The notes beneath the pieces were generated by a model. It was not told the DNA's origin and did not search any database. It was given only the letters and a program-made list of their open reading frames with translations. Source: Thermus filiformis (GTDB lineage Bacteria > Deinococcota > Deinococci > Deinococcales > Thermaceae). From it: DNA of 64,000 nt. The stretch lies in the NCBI RefSeq assembly GCF_000771745.2, contig NZ_JPSL02000039.1, positions 62,001 through 126,000 of the forward strand. Direction: 5' to 3'. Both the position numbers and the translations under genes were made by a program. Every line of letters begins with the position of its first letter. Position 1 is the first letter of the stretch. Shown here piece by piece: positions 26,618 to 35,476 of this stretch.

Positions 26618-26649
26618 GGGCTACTCTATGCCCCGGCCCCGGCCCAAAG

Positions 26650-27393
26650 TCAAGCCCCCGCCTCCTTGGGCCGCTGCCGCTCCGCCAGGCGGGCCACCAA
26701 GACGGAGATCCAGTAGAGGACCAGAAGGGGCAGGGTGACGATGGAGAGGGAGACCACGTCCACCGTGGGGGTGATGATTGCGGCCAGGGTGAGGAGGAGG
26801 ACCACGGCCAGGCGCCAGTTGCGGGCGAGGAAGCTCGAGGTGAGGACCCCCAGCCGGGCCAGGAGGTAGCTCACCACCGGCATCTCAAAGACCAGGCCCA
26901 TGACGCTCATCATCATCAGGACCTGGCCCATGTACCGGCCGATGGAGATCTGGGGGGTGACCACGTCGCCCAGAAAGCCCAGGAGGAAGGGAACGGCGAA
27001 GGGCAGGAAGCCGTAGTAGGCGAACAGGGCCCCCAGGCCGAAGCTGAGCCCCGCCCCCAGGAGGAAGGGGGCGGCCAGGCGCTTCTCGTGCTCGTAAAGC
27101 CCGGGGGCGATGAAGGCCCAGACCTGGTAGACGATGAAGGGCAGGGCCAGGACCAGCCCCCCGAAGGCCGCCACCTTCAAGGAGACCAAGAAGGGCTCGG
27201 TGATGTCCAGGACGATGAGGTTGACCTGGATGCCGTTGGCCTTGGCCGCCAGGTCCAAGGGCCGCTTCAGCCAGTCCAGAAGCTGGACCCGGAAGGTCCA
27301 GGCCACCCCCGTGGCCACCGCCCAGGCCAGGAGGGACCAGAGGAGGCGGGTGCGCAGCTCCTCCAGGTGCTCTACCAGGGGGGCTTCCTTCAA
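26650..27393 (-). CDS. tatC: Sec-independent translocase subunit TatC
   Basis: A 247-residue six-helix protein with the TatC start (EHLEELRTRLLWSL) and the conserved Glu and periplasmic-cap regions. It recognises twin-arginine signals. The ATG overlaps the TatA stop (ATGA), so the two are coupled; no separate TatB is present here. Twin-arginine proteins in this window include the Rieske subunit and ActB. Confidence 0.96.
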   Translation of the reverse strand: MKEAPLVEHLEELRTRLLWSLLAWAVATGVAWTFRVQLLDWLKRPLDLAAKANGIQVNLIVLDITEPFLVSLKVAAFGGLVLALPFIVYQVWAFIAPGLYEHEKRLAAPFLLGAGLSFGLGALFAYYGFLPFAVPFLLGFLGDVVTPQISIGRYMGQVLMMMSVMGLVFEMPVVSYLLARLGVLTSSFLARNWRLAVVLLLTLAAIITPTVDVVSLSIVTLPLLVLYWISVLVARLAERQRPKEAGA

Positions 27394-27602
27394 GCCTTGG
27401 GCTCCTCCTTCGCCGAAGCGGGCTTAACCTCTTCCTTCACGTCCACGGCCTTTTCCAGCTCCTCCCGGATCTCCTGCGCCCCCCGCTTGAACTCCCGGAT
27501 GCTCTGGCCCAGGGAGCGGCCGAGCTCGGGGAGCTTCTTGGGGCCGAAAAGGAGCAGGGCGATCAGGAGGATGACGAGGATCTCCGGCATCCCGAGGTTC
27601 AT
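27390..27602 (-). CDS. tatA: Sec-independent translocase subunit TatA
   Basis: A 70-residue protein: one N-terminal helix, the FGPKKLPELGRSLG hinge and amphipathic helix, then a charged tail. It forms the Tat pore. TAGACT (27609-27614, minus) lies 6 nt before the ATG, so the message is leaderless. Divergent from the menaquinone methyltransferase gene. Confidence 0.95.
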   Translation of the reverse strand: MNLGMPEILVILLIALLLFGPKKLPELGRSLGQSIREFKRGAQEIREELEKAVDVKEEVKPASAKEEPKA

Positions 27603-27608
27603 ACCCCC

Positions 27609-27649
27609 AGTCTACCACCCGGGCTGAAAAGAAGGTGAAGGCGTATACT
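27609..27649. promoter_or_regulatory. Divergent leaderless promoters of tatAC and ubiE/menG
   Basis: Minus-strand TAGACT (27609-27614) is 6 nt from tatA. Plus-strand TATACT (27644-27649) is 7 nt from the GTG of the methyltransferase. The two -10 boxes are 29 bp apart. Confidence 0.65.
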
Positions 27650-27656
27650 GAAGGGC

Positions 27657-28355
27657 GTGGAGCGGAAGCCCGAGGCGGTGCGGCGGATGTTCAGCGAGAT
27701 CGCGCCCCGGTACGACCTCCTGAACCGCCTCCTCTCCTTTGGCCAGGACCAGGCCTGGCGGAGGCGGGCGGTGGAGCTGGCCCTGGAGAAGGGGCCCCGG
27801 AGGGTCCTGGACCTGGCCACGGGCACGGGGGACCTGGCCCTGGCCCTCAAGCGGGCCCGGCCCGAGGCGGAGGTGGTGGGGGCGGACTTCGCCCCCGCCA
27901 TGCTGGCCCTCGCCCGGCGGAAGGCGGAGCGGCTGGGCCTCGAGGTGGCCTTCCTCGAGGCGGACGCCCTGGCCCTCCCCTTTCCCGACGGGAGCTTCCA
28001 GGCGATCACGGTGGCCTTCGGCTTCCGCAACTTCGCCGATTACGAGAAGGCCCTCTGGGAGATGCACCGCGTCCTCTCCCCCGGGGGCCGGGCGGTGATC
28101 CTGGAGTTTCCCCCGCCCCCCGGCGGGGCCTTCGGCCTCCTCTACCGGGCCTACTTCAAGGGCCTCCTCCCCCTACTGGGAGGGCTGGTCTCGGGCAGCT
28201 TCCGCGCCTACCGGTACCTCCCCGCCTCGGTGGAGCGCTTCCCCGCCCCCCTGGCCCTGGAGGAGATGATGCGGCGGGCGGGCTTCCAGGCCCGCCACGA
28301 GCGGCTGACCCTGGGGGTGGCGGCCATCCACGTGGGGGACAAGCCCGGGCAGTAA
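27657..28355 (+). CDS. menG: Demethylmenaquinone methyltransferase
   Basis: A 232-residue UbiE/COQ5 methyltransferase. The SAM motif is DLATGTGDLALAL; VGADFAPAMLALAR, ITVAFGFRNFADYEKAL and the terminal VAAIHVG are family hallmarks. It performs the last step of menaquinone synthesis, supplying the quinol used by both complex III types encoded downstream. GTG start with TATACT 7 nt upstream. Confidence 0.94.
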   Translation: MERKPEAVRRMFSEIAPRYDLLNRLLSFGQDQAWRRRAVELALEKGPRRVLDLATGTGDLALALKRARPEAEVVGADFAPAMLALARRKAERLGLEVAFLEADALALPFPDGSFQAITVAFGFRNFADYEKALWEMHRVLSPGGRAVILEFPPPPGGAFGLLYRAYFKGLLPLLGGLVSGSFRAYRYLPASVERFPAPLALEEMMRRAGFQARHERLTLGVAAIHVGDKPGQ

Positions 28356-28426
28356 CATCACCCCGTTCTGGGCCTGCGCCTTAGCGGCATGACCTTCCCC
28401 TGACCGAGGGAGGGTAGGCTCGAGGC

Positions 28427-28921
28427 ATGCGCGTCCTAGTCCTTTGCACCCACAACTCGGCCCGGAGCCAGATGGCGGAGGGGTGGCTTAGGAGGTGGGC
28501 CCGGGAGCTCGAGCTGGACCTGGAGGTCCACTCCGCGGGCACCGAGAAGACCCGGGTCAAGCCGGAGGCCGTCCAGGTGATGGCCGAGGTGGGGGTGGAC
28601 CTCTCGGGCCACGCCTCCAAAACCCTGGACGAGGTGCCCGACCCCTGGAACTTCGGCCTGGTCCTCACCGTGTGCGACGCGGCCAAGGAGGCCTGCCCCG
28701 CCTACCCCGCCCGGACCCAAAAGCGGCACGTCTCCTTCCCCGATCCCTCGGGAAAACCCCTGGAGGAGTGGCGAAGGGTGCGGGACGCCCTGGGCCGGAT
28801 GACCCGGTACCTGGCCGAGGCTCTGAAGGAGGGGAGGATCCCCTCGGACGAGGAGCTTTCCCGGGCGGCGGGGCTCAAAGACGGGCCTCTAGGGCCTCCA
28901 CCCGCTCCTGGATCACCCTGA
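28427..28921 (+). CDS. arsC: Arsenate reductase (low-molecular-weight phosphatase type)
   Basis: A 164-residue protein with the P-loop CTHNSARS (Cys7, CX5R), a VCDAAKEACPAYP segment carrying the resolving cysteines, and the catalytic Asp in SFPDPSGKP. It reduces arsenate through a Cys relay with thioredoxin. TAGGCT lies 6 nt before the ATG. The 3' end overlaps the pepF 3' end by 47 bp, convergent. Confidence 0.9.
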   Translation: MRVLVLCTHNSARSQMAEGWLRRWARELELDLEVHSAGTEKTRVKPEAVQVMAEVGVDLSGHASKTLDEVPDPWNFGLVLTVCDAAKEACPAYPARTQKRHVSFPDPSGKPLEEWRRVRDALGRMTRYLAEALKEGRIPSDEELSRAAGLKDGPLGPPPAPGSP

Positions 28922-30563
28922 CCCCCTTGCGCCAGAACTCCGGGCTTTCCAGGTCAAAGCCGAACCGGGCCCCCAGCTCCTTCGCCGGGTACTGGCCGGA
29001 GGAGGCCAAAAGGTCCTCGTACCGCTCCAAAAACCCCTCCTTCTCCTGGCGGTAGGTCTCATAGAGGGCCAGGCCGAAGAGGAGGCCGAAGGCGTAGGGG
29101 TAGTTGTAGAAGTCGGAGCCGTAGTAGTGCCCCTTGACCGCCCACATGTAGGGGTGGCGGGTCCTCAGGGCCTCCCCGTAGGCCTCGTCCTGGGCCCGGA
29201 CCATCAGCTCCTTGAACTCCCGCCCGGAAAGCTCCCGCCCCTTCCGGGCCGCGAACACCCAGGACTCAAAGAGGAAGCGGGAGTAGATGTCCACCACCAC
29301 CTGGGCCGCCCCGGTGAGCCAGCCGTCCAGGACCAGAAGCCCCTCCCCCTCGGGCAGGACCTGGAGCGCGGCGTCCACCACCACGGTCTCGTTCATGATG
29401 CTGGCCGTCTCCGCCAGGGTCATGGGAACCTCCCGGAGGCTCGGGGGGCGGCGGGCCAGGCAGAAGTTGTGGTAGGCGTGGCCCAGCTCGTGGGCCAGGG
29501 TGGAAACCGCCTCAAAGCTCTCCTCAAAGTTGGTCAGGATGAGGCTCTTCTCCCCGCCCGCCCCCATGCAGAAGGCCCCGCCCACCTTGCCCTTGCGGGG
29601 GGGGACGTCTATCCAGCGTTCCTCAAAGGCCCTTTGGGCCAGGGCCGCGTCCTGGGGGGAAAAGCGGCCCAGGTGCTCCACGATGAACCGCATCCCCTCC
29701 TCGTAGCTCCACCGCCTCCCCTCCCCCAAAGGGGCGAAGAGGTCCCACCAGTCCAGGACGGGCTTGCCCAGGGCCTTGGCCTTGAGGCCGAAGTAGCGGC
29801 GGAAGAGGGGGAGGGCCTCCCGCATGGCGGTGAGGAGGGCCTCCAGGATGGGCCGGGTGATGCGGTTCCGGTGGAGGGTGGGCTCGAGGTCGTCCTGGTA
29901 GCCCCGTTTGCGGTTCAAAAGGACCGCCTCCCCCTTGACCCCGTTCAGGGCGAAGGCCAGGGGGAGCTCGTGCCGCTCCCAGGCCTTAAGCTCCACCTCG
30001 TAGGCCGCCTTCCGCACCGCCTCGTCCTTGTGGAAGGCCAGGTTGCGCAGGAAGGAGATGGGCCTCTCCTCCCCCTCCCAGGGCGCGGTGATCTGGCTGG
30101 TCAGGCTCTCGTGGAGCTTGGCCCAGGCCTGCCGGGCCACCAGGCTCATCTCCGCCGCCAGCACCTCCTCGGCGAGGGACATCTGGTGGGCCCGCTCCCT
30201 TTGGGCCTCCTCCACCAGGATCCGGTAGGGGCCGGCCTCCTGTGGGTCCTGCTCGGCCAGGTACTGGACCAGGAGGGGGCGCAGGCGGTGGAGGTCCAGG
30301 AGCTTGGCCTCAAACTCGGAAAGCCGGGCTACGGCCTCCTCGTCCAGGGTATTCTGGGTGTAGCGGGCGTAGACGTAGGCGGAAAGGGGGGCTAGGGCCT
30401 CGAGGTAGGCATCCAGGGCAGAGACCACCTCCCGAAAAGGGGCGCGCCCTTCCACCTTGGCCCTGAGCTCGGCCAAAAGCGCGTCCAGCCTCTTCAGGTC
30501 CTCCTCAAACCGGCCGCCGAAGCCCGGGTAGAGGGCCTCGAGGTTCCAGGTGAGCTCGGTCAT
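28875..30563 (-). CDS. pepF: Oligoendopeptidase F
   Basis: A 562-residue M3-family zinc peptidase with HELGHAYH and the downstream Glu region (MTLAETASIMNETV). Degrades short peptides in the cytoplasm. Length agrees with the family. TATAGT (30570-30575, minus) lies 6 nt before the ATG, and the region upstream is occupied by the tail of a hairpin repeat. Confidence 0.95.
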   Translation of the reverse strand: MTELTWNLEALYPGFGGRFEEDLKRLDALLAELRAKVEGRAPFREVVSALDAYLEALAPLSAYVYARYTQNTLDEEAVARLSEFEAKLLDLHRLRPLLVQYLAEQDPQEAGPYRILVEEAQRERAHQMSLAEEVLAAEMSLVARQAWAKLHESLTSQITAPWEGEERPISFLRNLAFHKDEAVRKAAYEVELKAWERHELPLAFALNGVKGEAVLLNRKRGYQDDLEPTLHRNRITRPILEALLTAMREALPLFRRYFGLKAKALGKPVLDWWDLFAPLGEGRRWSYEEGMRFIVEHLGRFSPQDAALAQRAFEERWIDVPPRKGKVGGAFCMGAGGEKSLILTNFEESFEAVSTLAHELGHAYHNFCLARRPPSLREVPMTLAETASIMNETVVVDAALQVLPEGEGLLVLDGWLTGAAQVVVDIYSRFLFESWVFAARKGRELSGREFKELMVRAQDEAYGEALRTRHPYMWAVKGHYYGSDFYNYPYAFGLLFGLALYETYRQEKEGFLERYEDLLASSGQYPAKELGARFGFDLESPEFWRKGVRVIQERVEALEARL

Positions 30564-30588
30564 GCCCCTACTATACCTGACCGGCGGG

Positions 30589-30643
30589 TCATACCCTTTT
30601 CTGCCGTTTCCTTCGCATAAGCAGCTCTGTCAGGAGGCTTGGC
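30589..30643 (-). repeat. Second copy of the repeat tail, with a 9-codon frame
   Basis: Minus-strand homologue of 7861-7915. At 30589-30618 it reads MRRKRQKRV then TGA, against MRRKWQKRV then TAA in the first copy. It ends 14 nt before the pepF -10, so it forms the pepF upstream region. Confidence 0.6.
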
Positions 30644-30737
30644 AAAGGCTTTACCGGGGCCCCCGTCCCAGCTTGCGCTGGGACGGGGTGGTTTACCGGG
30701 GCCCCCATCCTGGCACAAGCCAGGATGGGGTGGTATC
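30644..30737 (-). repeat. Two tandem hairpin repeat units, locus E
   Basis: On the minus strand, a unit with ATCCTGGC arms is followed by one with GTCCCAGC arms, each closed by GGGGGCCCCGGTAAA. Unlike most loci it lies between two divergent genes and follows no visible stop codon. This may mark a lost gene. Confidence 0.85.
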
Positions 30738-30811
30738 AGGCCCCGGCCTGCGCCGAGAAAAGAACGCACCGGCCTTTGCAACCCCCCCACCCCCGGCGTA
30801 GCATGGCCTTC

Positions 30812-31225
30812 ATGGAGGGCTTTCCCGTCCGCGTTCCCATCCAGGTCCGCTTCTCCGACCTAGACGCCTTGGGGCACGTGAACAACGCCGCCTACCTCAG
30901 CTACCTGGAGCTGGCCCGCATCGCCTACTTCCAGCGCATCCTACCTGGATGGCTCCAAGGGGGGCATTTCGTCCTGGCCCGGGTGGAGGTGGACTACCAG
31001 ACCCCTCTCTTCCTGGAGGACCGGGTGGAGGTGTTGGCCCGCGCCCTCAAGCTCGGCCGCTCCAGCTTCACCATGGAGTACCGGGTGCTCAAAAACGGCG
31101 AGGAGGCGGCCCGGGGCCGGACCGTCCAGGTCTACCTGGAGGGGGGCCGGCCCACCCCCATCCCGGAAGCGCTCCGGCGGGCCATGGAGGCCCTGGAGGG
31201 GCGCGCCCTCACGTCCTCCAGTTGA
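30812..31225 (+). CDS. 4-hydroxybenzoyl-CoA thioesterase-family protein
   Basis: A 137-residue hot-dog-fold thioesterase with VRFSDLDALGHVNNAAYL, the Asp and helix motif of the YbgC/4HBT family. It hydrolyses acyl-CoA esters; substrate unknown. An ATG at 30803 is possible, but TAGCAT lies 7 nt before the ATG at 30812, fitting the leaderless rule. Ends 3 bp before a convergent gene. Confidence 0.85.
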   Translation: MEGFPVRVPIQVRFSDLDALGHVNNAAYLSYLELARIAYFQRILPGWLQGGHFVLARVEVDYQTPLFLEDRVEVLARALKLGRSSFTMEYRVLKNGEEAARGRTVQVYLEGGRPTPIPEALRRAMEALEGRALTSSS

Positions 31226-31228
31226 ACC

Positions 31229-32191
31229 TTATACGGGCGTCTCGCCCAGCCTGAAGGGCGTGCGGAGGCCGGCCAGGGCGATGGCCCGCGCCTCCTCCGG
31301 GGCGAAGGAGAGGGCCAGGACCCCCCGGTAGGCCCTCTGGGCCCGCTCCCGCTGGCCGAAGTGGTCCAGGAGCTGGCCGAAGCGGGCCAGGAAGTAGCCC
31401 GGCAGGTACGGGGGGTCCTGGAAGTCGGTGCGGAAGACCTCCTCAAAGACCTCTAGGGCCTCCTCCGGCTGGCCGGCCGCCAAATAGATCTGGCCCGCCA
31501 GGAAGAGGGCCTCCGGGGTGCCGATCTGGAAGAGCCCCTCCAGAAGCGCCCCCCAGTCGTCCTCCTCCCGCAGAAGCCAGGCCCGGTCCAAGAGGGCCCT
31601 CTCCCGCTCGGCCTCGGTGGGAGACCGGTCCAGGGGCCTGGCCTCGGGAAAGGCGGGCAGGAGGTAGGGGTAGTCCAGGACCTCCACCAGGACCAAAGCC
31701 CGCCTGGGCTCCCCCGAAAGCCTCCGGGCGGCCTCCTCCATCCGCCGCCTGCGGTGGCCGGTGGCGGGGCCCTCCCCGAAGGCCTGGGCCAGGGCCTCGA
31801 GGTGGGCCCTCAGCCCCTCCACGAAGCCCTCCTCCCCCAGCCGCCCCGGGGTGAGGGGGGCGGAAAGGAGCTCGGAAAGGCCCTTCTCCCACTCGGCGAT
31901 CCGGGCCAGGTAGGCCTCCCCCTGGGGGAAGGCCTTCAGGGCCTCCCGGAAGGCCTCCGCCTCCTCCTTGCCCCCGGTGCCCACCGCCTCCACGGGCACC
32001 CCCTGGGCCTCGGCCCAGGCGAAAAGGGCCCAGAGGGCGGGCTCCTCCTCGAGGGAGGGCACGCCGGGCCAGGAGGCCAGGAGGACCACCTCCGGCCGGG
32101 CTTCCTTGGCCATTTCCAAAAGGGTGGCCGCGTTGTAGCGTGGGTGAATGAGGTGGAGGGGGCCCAGGGTGGGCAGGATCCGCGAGACCAT
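31229..32191 (-). CDS. Hypothetical TPR-like protein
   Basis: A 320-residue protein of unknown function. The N-terminal third has an alternating strand/helix pattern (EVVLLASWPGVPSL, VPVEAVGTGG). The C-terminal third (about 200-300) looks like TPR helices (EALFLAGQIYLAAGQPEEALEVFEEVF). No catalytic motif is recognised. TAAGAT lies 7 nt before the ATG at 32191. Its first 44 bp overlap the start of the divergent MFS gene. Confidence 0.65.
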   Translation of the reverse strand: MVSRILPTLGPLHLIHPRYNAATLLEMAKEARPEVVLLASWPGVPSLEEEPALWALFAWAEAQGVPVEAVGTGGKEEAEAFREALKAFPQGEAYLARIAEWEKGLSELLSAPLTPGRLGEEGFVEGLRAHLEALAQAFGEGPATGHRRRRMEEAARRLSGEPRRALVLVEVLDYPYLLPAFPEARPLDRSPTEAERERALLDRAWLLREEDDWGALLEGLFQIGTPEALFLAGQIYLAAGQPEEALEVFEEVFRTDFQDPPYLPGYFLARFGQLLDHFGQRERAQRAYRGVLALSFAPEEARAIALAGLRTPFRLGETPV

Positions 32192-32204
32192 CAGCACCAT
32201 CTTA
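32136..32204. promoter_or_regulatory. Crossed leaderless promoters of the divergent pair
   Basis: Plus-strand TAGCGT (32136-32141) is 6 nt before the MFS ATG at 32148. Minus-strand TAAGAT (32199-32204) is 7 nt before the hypothetical gene's ATG at 32191. Each promoter lies inside the other gene's coding sequence. Confidence 0.6.
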
Positions 32205-33380
32205 GACCTCCGGGAGCGGAACTACCGCCTGGGGGTGGTGAACGGCTGGCTGGTCTTCCTGGGGGACGCCTTTTTAAACGCCAACATCGTACTGGCGGGC
32301 TTCGCCGCCCGGCTCGGGGCCCCGGGGCCCCTCATCGGCCTCCTCCCCGCCCTCCTCCAGGCGGGGGGGATGGTCCCCCAGGCCTTCCTGGCCCCCTACG
32401 TGGCCCGGCTGCCTCGGAAGGTGGTCCTCTACCGCAGGGTGGCCGCCCTCCGGCTTTCCGGCATCGTCCTCATGGCCCTCTCCGCCCTCCTCCTCGGGCC
32501 CTGGCCCTCCCTCCTCCTTTCGGGCTTCCTCCTGGGCCTCCTCCTGAACGCCCTCTTCACCGGGGTCTCCAGCCTCCCCTTCTGGGAGGCGGTGGCCAAG
32601 GTCATCCCCCAAGAGCGGCGGGCCGCCTTCTTCAGCGCCCGGAACCTGGTGGGGGGGCTTCTGGCCTTTCTCGCCGGGTTCCTCGTCCGCTTCCTCTTGA
32701 GCCTCCCCCTCCCTTTTCCCCTCCCCTACGCCCTCCTCTTCGCCCTGGCCGCCCTCGCCTTCGGCCTGGGCTGGTACCTCTTCGGCCTGGTGGACGAGCC
32801 CGAGGAGGCGGGGCGGACCGAGCGGCTAGACCTCAGGACCCCCTTCCGGGACCCCCGCTTCCGCCGCTTCCTGAGGGTGCGCCTCCTCCTGGCCCTGGGA
32901 GGGATGGCGGAGCCTTTCTACGCCGCCTACGCGGTGCGGGTCCTCCACCAGGAAAGGGAGCTCGGCCTCTACCTGACCCTCTACGCCCTCTCCCAGACCC
33001 TCTCCAACCTCCTCTGGGCCCGGCTGGCCGAGCGGAGCTCCCGGCCCGTGGTCCTGGCGGGGGCGGGGCTCGGGGCCTCGGCCCTCCTCCTCGCCCCCCT
33101 TCTGCCCCCGGGTGGGTTCGGCCTAGTCTTCCTCCTCCAGGGGGCCTACCTGGCCGCCCTGGGCCTGGGGACCACCACCTACCTCCTGAACCTGGCCCCG
33201 GCCCGGGAGCGGAGCGCCTACATCGGCCTCGCCAACACCCTGGTGGGCCTCTTCTCCTTCTCCCCGGTCCTGGGCGGGGCCCTGGCGGACCGGCTGGGGT
33301 TTGGGGGGCTCTTCCTCCTGGCCGCCCTCTTCTACGCCCTGGGCCTCTACGCGGCGAGGAAGCTTCCCGAAGAGGGCTAA
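32148..33380 (+). CDS. MFS transporter (second)
   Basis: A 410-residue protein with about 12 helices. Its opening (ERNYRLGVVNGWLVFLGDAFL) and FLAPYVARLPRKVVLYRRVA loop resemble a Deinococcota MFS group. Substrate unknown. The ATG at 32148 has a TAGCGT box at 6 nt; a GTG at 32169 is an alternative that would shorten the overlap with the divergent gene. TAA is followed within 4 nt by a hairpin repeat. Confidence 0.82.
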   Translation: MRWRGPRVGRIRETISTILDLRERNYRLGVVNGWLVFLGDAFLNANIVLAGFAARLGAPGPLIGLLPALLQAGGMVPQAFLAPYVARLPRKVVLYRRVAALRLSGIVLMALSALLLGPWPSLLLSGFLLGLLLNALFTGVSSLPFWEAVAKVIPQERRAAFFSARNLVGGLLAFLAGFLVRFLLSLPLPFPLPYALLFALAALAFGLGWYLFGLVDEPEEAGRTERLDLRTPFRDPRFRRFLRVRLLLALGGMAEPFYAAYAVRVLHQERELGLYLTLYALSQTLSNLLWARLAERSSRPVVLAGAGLGASALLLAPLLPPGGFGLVFLLQGAYLAALGLGTTTYLLNLAPARERSAYIGLANTLVGLFSFSPVLGGALADRLGFGGLFLLAALFYALGLYAARKLPEEG

Positions 33381-33426
33381 TCTTAACCCCATCCAGGCCC
33401 CGCGCCAGGATGGGGGCCCCGGTAAT
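33378..33426 (+). repeat. Hairpin repeat, locus F
   Basis: Begins at the MFS stop TAA; after TCT, TAACCCC and ATCC...GGAT arms and GGGGGCCCCGGTAA follow. The left arm has lost several bases. A second degenerate GC hairpin (33427-33463, GCCGCCCC/GGGGGCGGC) follows. Confidence 0.75.
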
Positions 33427-33487
33427 GCCGCCCCGGCTTGGACTGCGCGGGGAGGGGGCGGCGAGCGCTTGCGGTATGATGGGGCGC

Positions 33488-35476
33488 ATGACGGTCTACC
33501 TGCCCGACGGGAAAGCCCTGGACCTGCCCCCGGGGGCCACCGCCCGGGACGTGGCGGAAGCGGTGGGGCCGGGCCTGGCCCGGGCGGCGGTGGGGGCCCT
33601 GGTGGACGGGGAGCTCTACGACCTCTTCAAGCCCCTCCCCGAGGGGGCCCGGGTGCGCATCCTCACGGAGAAGGACCCCGAGTACCAGCACCTCTTCCGC
33701 CACACCCTGGCCCACGTCCTGGCCCAGGCGGTGAAGGAGTACTTCCGGGAAAAGGGGTACGACCCGGAAAGCGTCCGGCTCGGCGTGGGGCCGGTGATAG
33801 AAAAGGGCTTCTACTACGACATAGACGCCCCCGAGCCCCTCTCCGACGAGGACCTGCCCAAGATTGAGGAAAAGATGCGGGAGATCCTCCGGCGGGACCT
33901 CCCCTTAAGGCGCTTCGTCCTCTCCCGGGAGGAGGCGCTAGAGCGCTACCGGGGCAAGGACCCCTACAAGACCGAGCTCATCCTGGAGATCCCCGAGGGG
34001 GAGGAGATCAGCTTCTACCAGCAGGGGGACGAAAGCTTCGGCTTCACCGACCTCTGCCGGGGGCCCCACGTCCCCTCCACGGGCAGGATCCCCCCCCACT
34101 TCAAGCTCACCCACGTGGCCGGGGCCTATTGGCGGGGGGACGAAAGGCGGCCCATGCTCCAGAGGGTCTACGGGGTGGCCTTCCGCACCGCCGAGGAGCT
34201 CCAGGAGTACCTATGGCAGCTGGAGGAGGCGAAGAAGCGGGACCACCGGAGGCTCGGGCGGGAGCTGGAGCTCTTCCTCCTTGACCCCATGGTGGGTAAG
34301 GGGCTGGTCCTTTGGCTACCCAAGGGGAACGTGATCCGGGAGGAGCTCATGGCCTTCATGCGGGAGGAGCAGGTGCGGCGGGGCTACCAGCTGGTCACCA
34401 CCCCGCACATCGGAAGCCTCGAGCTCTACAAGACCTCGGGCCACTACCCCTACTACGCGGAAAGCCAGTTCCCGCCCATCAGCTTCAAGGAGCGGGGCGA
34501 GGAGGAGGAGGAGGAGTACCTCCTCAAGCCCATGAACTGCCCCCACCACATCCGGATCTACGCCTATAGAAAGCGCTCCTACCGGGAGCTTCCCCTGAGG
34601 CTCGCCGAGTTCGGCACCGTCTACCGCTACGAGAAGGCGGGGGAGCTTCTGGGCCTCACCCGGGTTAGGGGCTTCACCCAGGACGACGCCCACATCTTCG
34701 CCACCCCCGAGCAGGTGAAGGCGGAGTTTCTGGGGGTCTTGGACCTGGTCCTCCAGGTCCTCGGCACCCTGGGGCTTAAGGACTACCGGGCCCGCATCGG
34801 GGTGCGGGACCCCAAAAGCGACAAGTACGTGGGGGACGAGGCCAAGTGGGCCCTGGCCGAGCGGCAGATCCAGGAGGCGGCGGCCGAGGCTGGCCTCCAG
34901 TACACGGTGGAGGAAGGGGACGCGGCCTTCTACGGCCCCAAGCTGGACTTCGTGGTGAAGGACGCCCTGGGCCGGGAGTGGCAGCTCGGCACCATCCAGG
35001 TGGACTACAACCTCCCCGAGCGGTTCGGCCTCACCTACGTGGGGCCGGACGGGGCGGAGCACCGGCCCGTGATGATCCACCGGGCCCCCTTCGGCTCCCT
35101 CGAGCGCTTCATCGGCATCCTCATAGAGCACTTCGCCGGGGACTTCCCCCTGTGGCTTGCCCCGGTGCAGGCGGTGGTCGTCCCCGTGTCCGAGAAGCAG
35201 GAGGACTACGCCCAGGAGGTTCTGGCCCGGCTGAAGGAGGCGGGGCTCCGGGCCGAGGCCGACCTCAGGCCCGAGAGGATGCAGGCCCGGATCCGGGACG
35301 CGGAGCTCCAGAAGGTCCCCTACATCCTGGTGGTGGGGGAGGAGGAGCGGGGCACCGGCGCGGTGAGCGTCCGAAGGCGGCACAAGGGCAACCTGGGGAG
35401 GATGCCGCTTTCTAGCTTCCTCGAGGGCGCCCTGAGGGAGGTCCGGGAGAAGCAGCTGGACTCGGTCTTCGGATGA
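33488..35476 (+). CDS. thrS: Threonyl-tRNA synthetase
   Basis: A 662-residue class II synthetase: N-terminal TGS domain (VYLPDGKALDLPPGATARDV), editing domain with HTLAHVLAQAV (His cluster) and DLCRGPHVPSTG, catalytic core with the zinc ligands in MNCPHH and motif 3 near GSLERFIGILIEHF, then the anticodon-binding domain. It has a longer Glu run (six) before YLLKPMNC. In-frame ATGs exist at 33476 and 33479, but TATGAT is 7 nt before the ATG at 33488, which also gives the family start MTVYLPDG. Overlaps paaX by ATGA. Confidence 0.97.
   Translation: MTVYLPDGKALDLPPGATARDVAEAVGPGLARAAVGALVDGELYDLFKPLPEGARVRILTEKDPEYQHLFRHTLAHVLAQAVKEYFREKGYDPESVRLGVGPVIEKGFYYDIDAPEPLSDEDLPKIEEKMREILRRDLPLRRFVLSREEALERYRGKDPYKTELILEIPEGEEISFYQQGDESFGFTDLCRGPHVPSTGRIPPHFKLTHVAGAYWRGDERRPMLQRVYGVAFRTAEELQEYLWQLEEAKKRDHRRLGRELELFLLDPMVGKGLVLWLPKGNVIREELMAFMREEQVRRGYQLVTTPHIGSLELYKTSGHYPYYAESQFPPISFKERGEEEEEEYLLKPMNCPHHIRIYAYRKRSYRELPLRLAEFGTVYRYEKAGELLGLTRVRGFTQDDAHIFATPEQVKAEFLGVLDLVLQVLGTLGLKDYRARIGVRDPKSDKYVGDEAKWALAERQIQEAAAEAGLQYTVEEGDAAFYGPKLDFVVKDALGREWQLGTIQVDYNLPERFGLTYVGPDGAEHRPVMIHRAPFGSLERFIGILIEHFAGDFPLWLAPVQAVVVPVSEKQEDYAQEVLARLKEAGLRAEADLRPERMQARIRDAELQKVPYILVVGEEERGTGAVSVRRRHKGNLGRMPLSSFLEGALREVREKQLDSVFG

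Noticed and set aside
33427-33463. thrS leader T-box or attenuator
   Set aside because: The hairpin lies upstream of the -10 box and thrS appears leaderless, so it is not transcribed with thrS; it looks like a decayed repeat unit.
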